From Adiantum capillus-veneris (Eukaryota; Streptophyta; Polypodiopsida; Polypodiales; Pteridaceae), in assembly GCA_014529385.2 (NCBI GenBank), contig CM043950.1:71836435-71900434 (forward strand): a stretch of 64,000 nt of DNA. The letters run 5' to 3'. The first letter of the stretch is position 1. Each line of letters opens with the position of its first letter. A program made the position numbers and the translations under genes. The notes under the pieces were generated by a model, which saw only the letters and a list, made by a program, of their open reading frames with translations, did not search any database and was not told where the DNA came from. This document shows, in pieces, positions 61,289 through 64,000 of the stretch.

Positions 61289-63073
61289 CAGAGTGCTTTC
61301 TCAGAAGACTTGGCTAGTATCTTCTGAACGACCCGAGCATCAAAATTCTCTGGCTGCTCTGGCAGCCTCTTGGCTAAATCCTCTCTAATTTTTTCCACCA
61401 ACTCTCTCTGCTCTTGCGATTCATCAACCACCTTTTCTTTACCCTTGGCTTTCCATGCCTCTCTCTACTGAGCCCATTTTCTACTTTTAGGATTGCCTGG
61501 TTTCACTGGGTTATCTGGGATTTCCTCAATAACCACCCCTTTGCTGCGAGTAGCTGCTCATACAGGAATTGATTCTAGGGCCTTCAACTCAGTAGCCGCA
61601 GTAACAAGTGTTTTTGGACACTAAGCCGCAAAATACCCATACTTACCACAAGAATAGCAATTGAGACTTCGACTCTTGAAATTACCACGACCCCATCCCC
61701 GGTCAGTACCCCCTTGGTACCTGTCGCGCCCCGTACCAACACCACTGATACCTAATTTCTCTTCTTGGGGTACACTGGTAGTCTCCACTCTTACTGGTTT
61801 AGCATTGGTAAATTCCACCACAGATAGATCTTTCCCCTTCTTGAAATGATGAATGAAAATGCCACAGTTGTTCCATAGATGGTCGTAAGCTTTGCAGTAA
61901 GTACACTGTGGACATTCATTGGAAACATGATCATCGGATTTACACTTTGAACACCAGGTTTCCACTCTTCTTACTACTGTCTGGTCTGGCTGATTTCAGT
62001 AATCTGTTGGGCCATCTCATCAATCTTTCTAGACCAAGACCCCTTCTTAGTCTTGTCTTTGCTCTTCTCATCGGAGCTACGTTCAAAACTATTGGAGGTC
62101 TTACTGGAATCAAAATTCTCAGTAGAAGTACTACTACCAATGGACCTCCTCTTCTTATGACTCCTTTCCATCTTAGCCTACTGTTCCAGCTTTAGGGCTC
62201 GCTGCACCAGATCATTAAATTTCTTTGTTGGTGCAGGCACTCCTGTTCTCTAAGCTTCCTACTGCGGAAACCATTTTAAAAAAATTCCCGCAACCGTTTA
62301 TCTGATGGTGGTTCTTGCAGCTGCCTAGTCAACTCCTTGATTTTCTCAACATAACTTTTTCTCCTTTGCTTTATCTTATCCAATTCACAGAGGATATCCT
62401 CATCTTGTCTGTTATCTAAATATTCCATTCGGAAATCTTTGAGTAGTTTGTTATATGATCTGAGTTGGCAAGCTGGGTAATGGTAATACCATTTCCTTGC
62501 TGCCTCCTTTAATGTTTGAGGAAAGTATTGCCCTGAGTCATCTTCATCAATATTTTTCAACTCAGCATATTGTTCAAAGGCTCGGATATGAACATCCGGG
62601 TCATCTTTCTTCCCACCTTTGAACACTGGAAAATAAATTTTCAGTGAAGAGGTGTAATCATGTCGATCAACATCGTTTCTGCATCTTCTCACCTTAGGAA
62701 CCTAACTGCTTCTTGAAGATTTCTTGTAATGGTCTTTGTGTGCATCCTAGTCAATGTCTTCTTCAATCTTAGTTGCTATCTCCTCCCTAGCTTTTCTACT
62801 GGAACTGTGGTGACTACCTTTACTGCTTTTGGCTCCTTCATCCCCATGTGTGGTCTGAGAAATCTTGGCCTTGCGTTCTTCCCTCTCAGCCCTTCTTCTT
62901 CTGAACTGACTGGAGTGCTGAGAGTCCTTAGCCTCATCAGCCTGACCGTGCTCCTCCGGAGCCTCAGTCTTAGTCCCCGGTTCAGTCTTAGGATTACAAT
63001 CTCTTTCTGACTCCTCAAGGATAGGGTCAACGTGGTAGGATGGTTTACAACCACGACTGGTTTTGGGTGCCAT
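61289..63073 (-). pseudogene. Ty3/gypsy Gag of another element
   Basis: ATG at 63,073 opens MAPKTSRGCKPSYHVDP and a charged N-terminal region. Next comes the Gag core (FPVFKGGKKDDPDVHIRAFE; FPQTLKEAARKWYYHYPA; EYLDNRQDEDILCELDKIKQ), then a Ser/Lys linker. Cys-rich knuckles follow (WCSKCKSDDHVSNEC; CTYCKAYDHLWNNC; CYSCGKYGYFAA*C). The last knuckle has Tyr in place of His and a stop before the final Cys. The end (EQRELVEKIREDLAKRLPEQ) is cut at the T2 LTR edge. Stops near 62,745 and 62,702, and frameshifts near 62,275 and 61,970, break it. Confidence 0.75.
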
Positions 63074-64000
63074 ATCTTCAGCTGAAAATTCAAAATGGGA
63101 GAAGCATTCTAGTCAATGAGCAAACATCTCTAGCCACCGTGATTGCCAAAATGGAACTGGAGCTGATCTCTTTAGATAGCTGATTCCAGTGTTAGAATTT
63201 ACAGCTACTGGAAGTCGTCATTTCAGTCAATGAAATTGGAATGGAATATGGAAACTGAACAGGAATAGTTAACTGAACGGAAATACTCAGCTGGGACTAG
63301 AAACAGACTGAATGACTGGAAAAGTGTTTCAGTTTCAGATTCAAAAATTATAAAGAATGAGTACAGGGTATAATAGACTGAAGTCCAATTGACTACTGTA
63401 GTAATGATTACATAGTAGAATTACAAGTGAAGAGATTGCTTGTGTTAAATGCGGTTTGTCTATTTTTTTCCAAGAGATTGACACTCTCTTGTAGCCTCTA
63501 TGCACTAGTGGCGTCAGTTTCGTCCCATGGATTGACAATTATGTTCGTGGTTTTCGTTATGTCTGTAATAAGATAGGAGTGAGGTTATAAACCCATTGCC
63601 ACATTCGGCACTACTGTCAGGGACGAATAGACCTAAATTAGGGAAAAACAAGAGCGTCTTGTGTACTTGTCCTTTAACTTCCTCTAGGATCACCTAGAGT
63701 AAAACTTTCTTTTTAAAATCTCATAGCTTAAGAGTGTCGTCTTTTGCTGTGTGGAGGTGGCTTGGAAGTAGATTGTACTTGCTAAGTACCTTGTAGGATT
63801 GTAGGATTAGGTGAGGATTTTGAGAATGATTGATGGACAACAAAAGTCTTAAGATCAAGGCTCAAGACACCATAAAAAACAAGAAAACAAGTGTTCATGG
63901 AAACTTTCCACAACCCAATTGCAGTAGAACCTAGGAGTAGGATAAGTAGAGTTTGAGGTGGGATCTCAAAACATTGTTCACTCCAAGAGAATTATCTGTG
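63074..64000. other. No gene seen
   Basis: Upstream of the gag at 63,073, so probably leader or LTR of that element. No primer site or LTR end could be fixed. Confidence 0.4.

Overview
The window looks like nuclear DNA from a land plant with a large, transposon-rich genome. The evidence is Ty3/gypsy chromovirus and Tat-like elements, a copia-type LTR with an initiator-Met-tRNA primer site, an L1-like LINE with a DUF4283-type ORF1, and fragments of PPR genes with an E motif. A Penelope-like reverse transcriptase and a WSDG/HGKG transposase-like gene with a Cys-rich domain point to a non-flowering lineage (fern-like or similar) rather than an angiosperm. That placement is inference. I found no intact host gene; almost every coding stretch is a broken mobile-element gene.

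Layout. 0.2-4.6 kb (-): decayed two-exon transposase-like gene whose 1.66 kb intron is mostly a 21-bp minisatellite. 5.4-7.6 kb (-): old Ty3/gypsy pol. 9.3-9.9 kb (-): gag fragment. 11.5-14.5 kb (+): L1-like LINE. 14.8-15.6 kb: two PPR fragments on opposite strands. 15.8-21 kb (+): gypsy scraps around a Penelope-like element. 22.6-37.1 kb (-): a long coiled-coil ORF split exactly in frame by a 10.7 kb chromovirus (24,511-35,221) with 2.8 kb LTRs and a 5-bp target duplication AACAG. 38.6-40.2 kb (-): 5' end of a copia-like element. 43.3-46.4 kb (-): Tat-like element T1. 49.1-56.5 kb (-): a second, more complete Tat-like element T2. 56.5-61.1 kb: a 4.6 kb insertion inside the T2 5' LTR that has a forward LTR at one end, an inverted LTR at the other, and a 4-bp target duplication. 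61.3-63.1 kb (-): gag of another gypsy element.

The layers nest. The chromovirus sits in the coiled-coil ORF, the inverted-LTR unit sits in T2, and the Penelope-like element sits among gypsy pieces. Decay is mostly single stop codons that fit C-to-T change at CAA, CAG or CGA, with fewer indels and several short tandem duplications.

Most notable: (1) the inverted-LTR insertion, with arms of about 970 bp that could fold as one hairpin; (2) a chromovirus whose LTR appears to carry a coding first exon spliced over the primer-binding site onto an extra pre-gag ORF; (3) a Penelope-like RT in a plant; (4) a transposase-like gene with a minisatellite intron. All calls come from reading the sequence; no database search was run.
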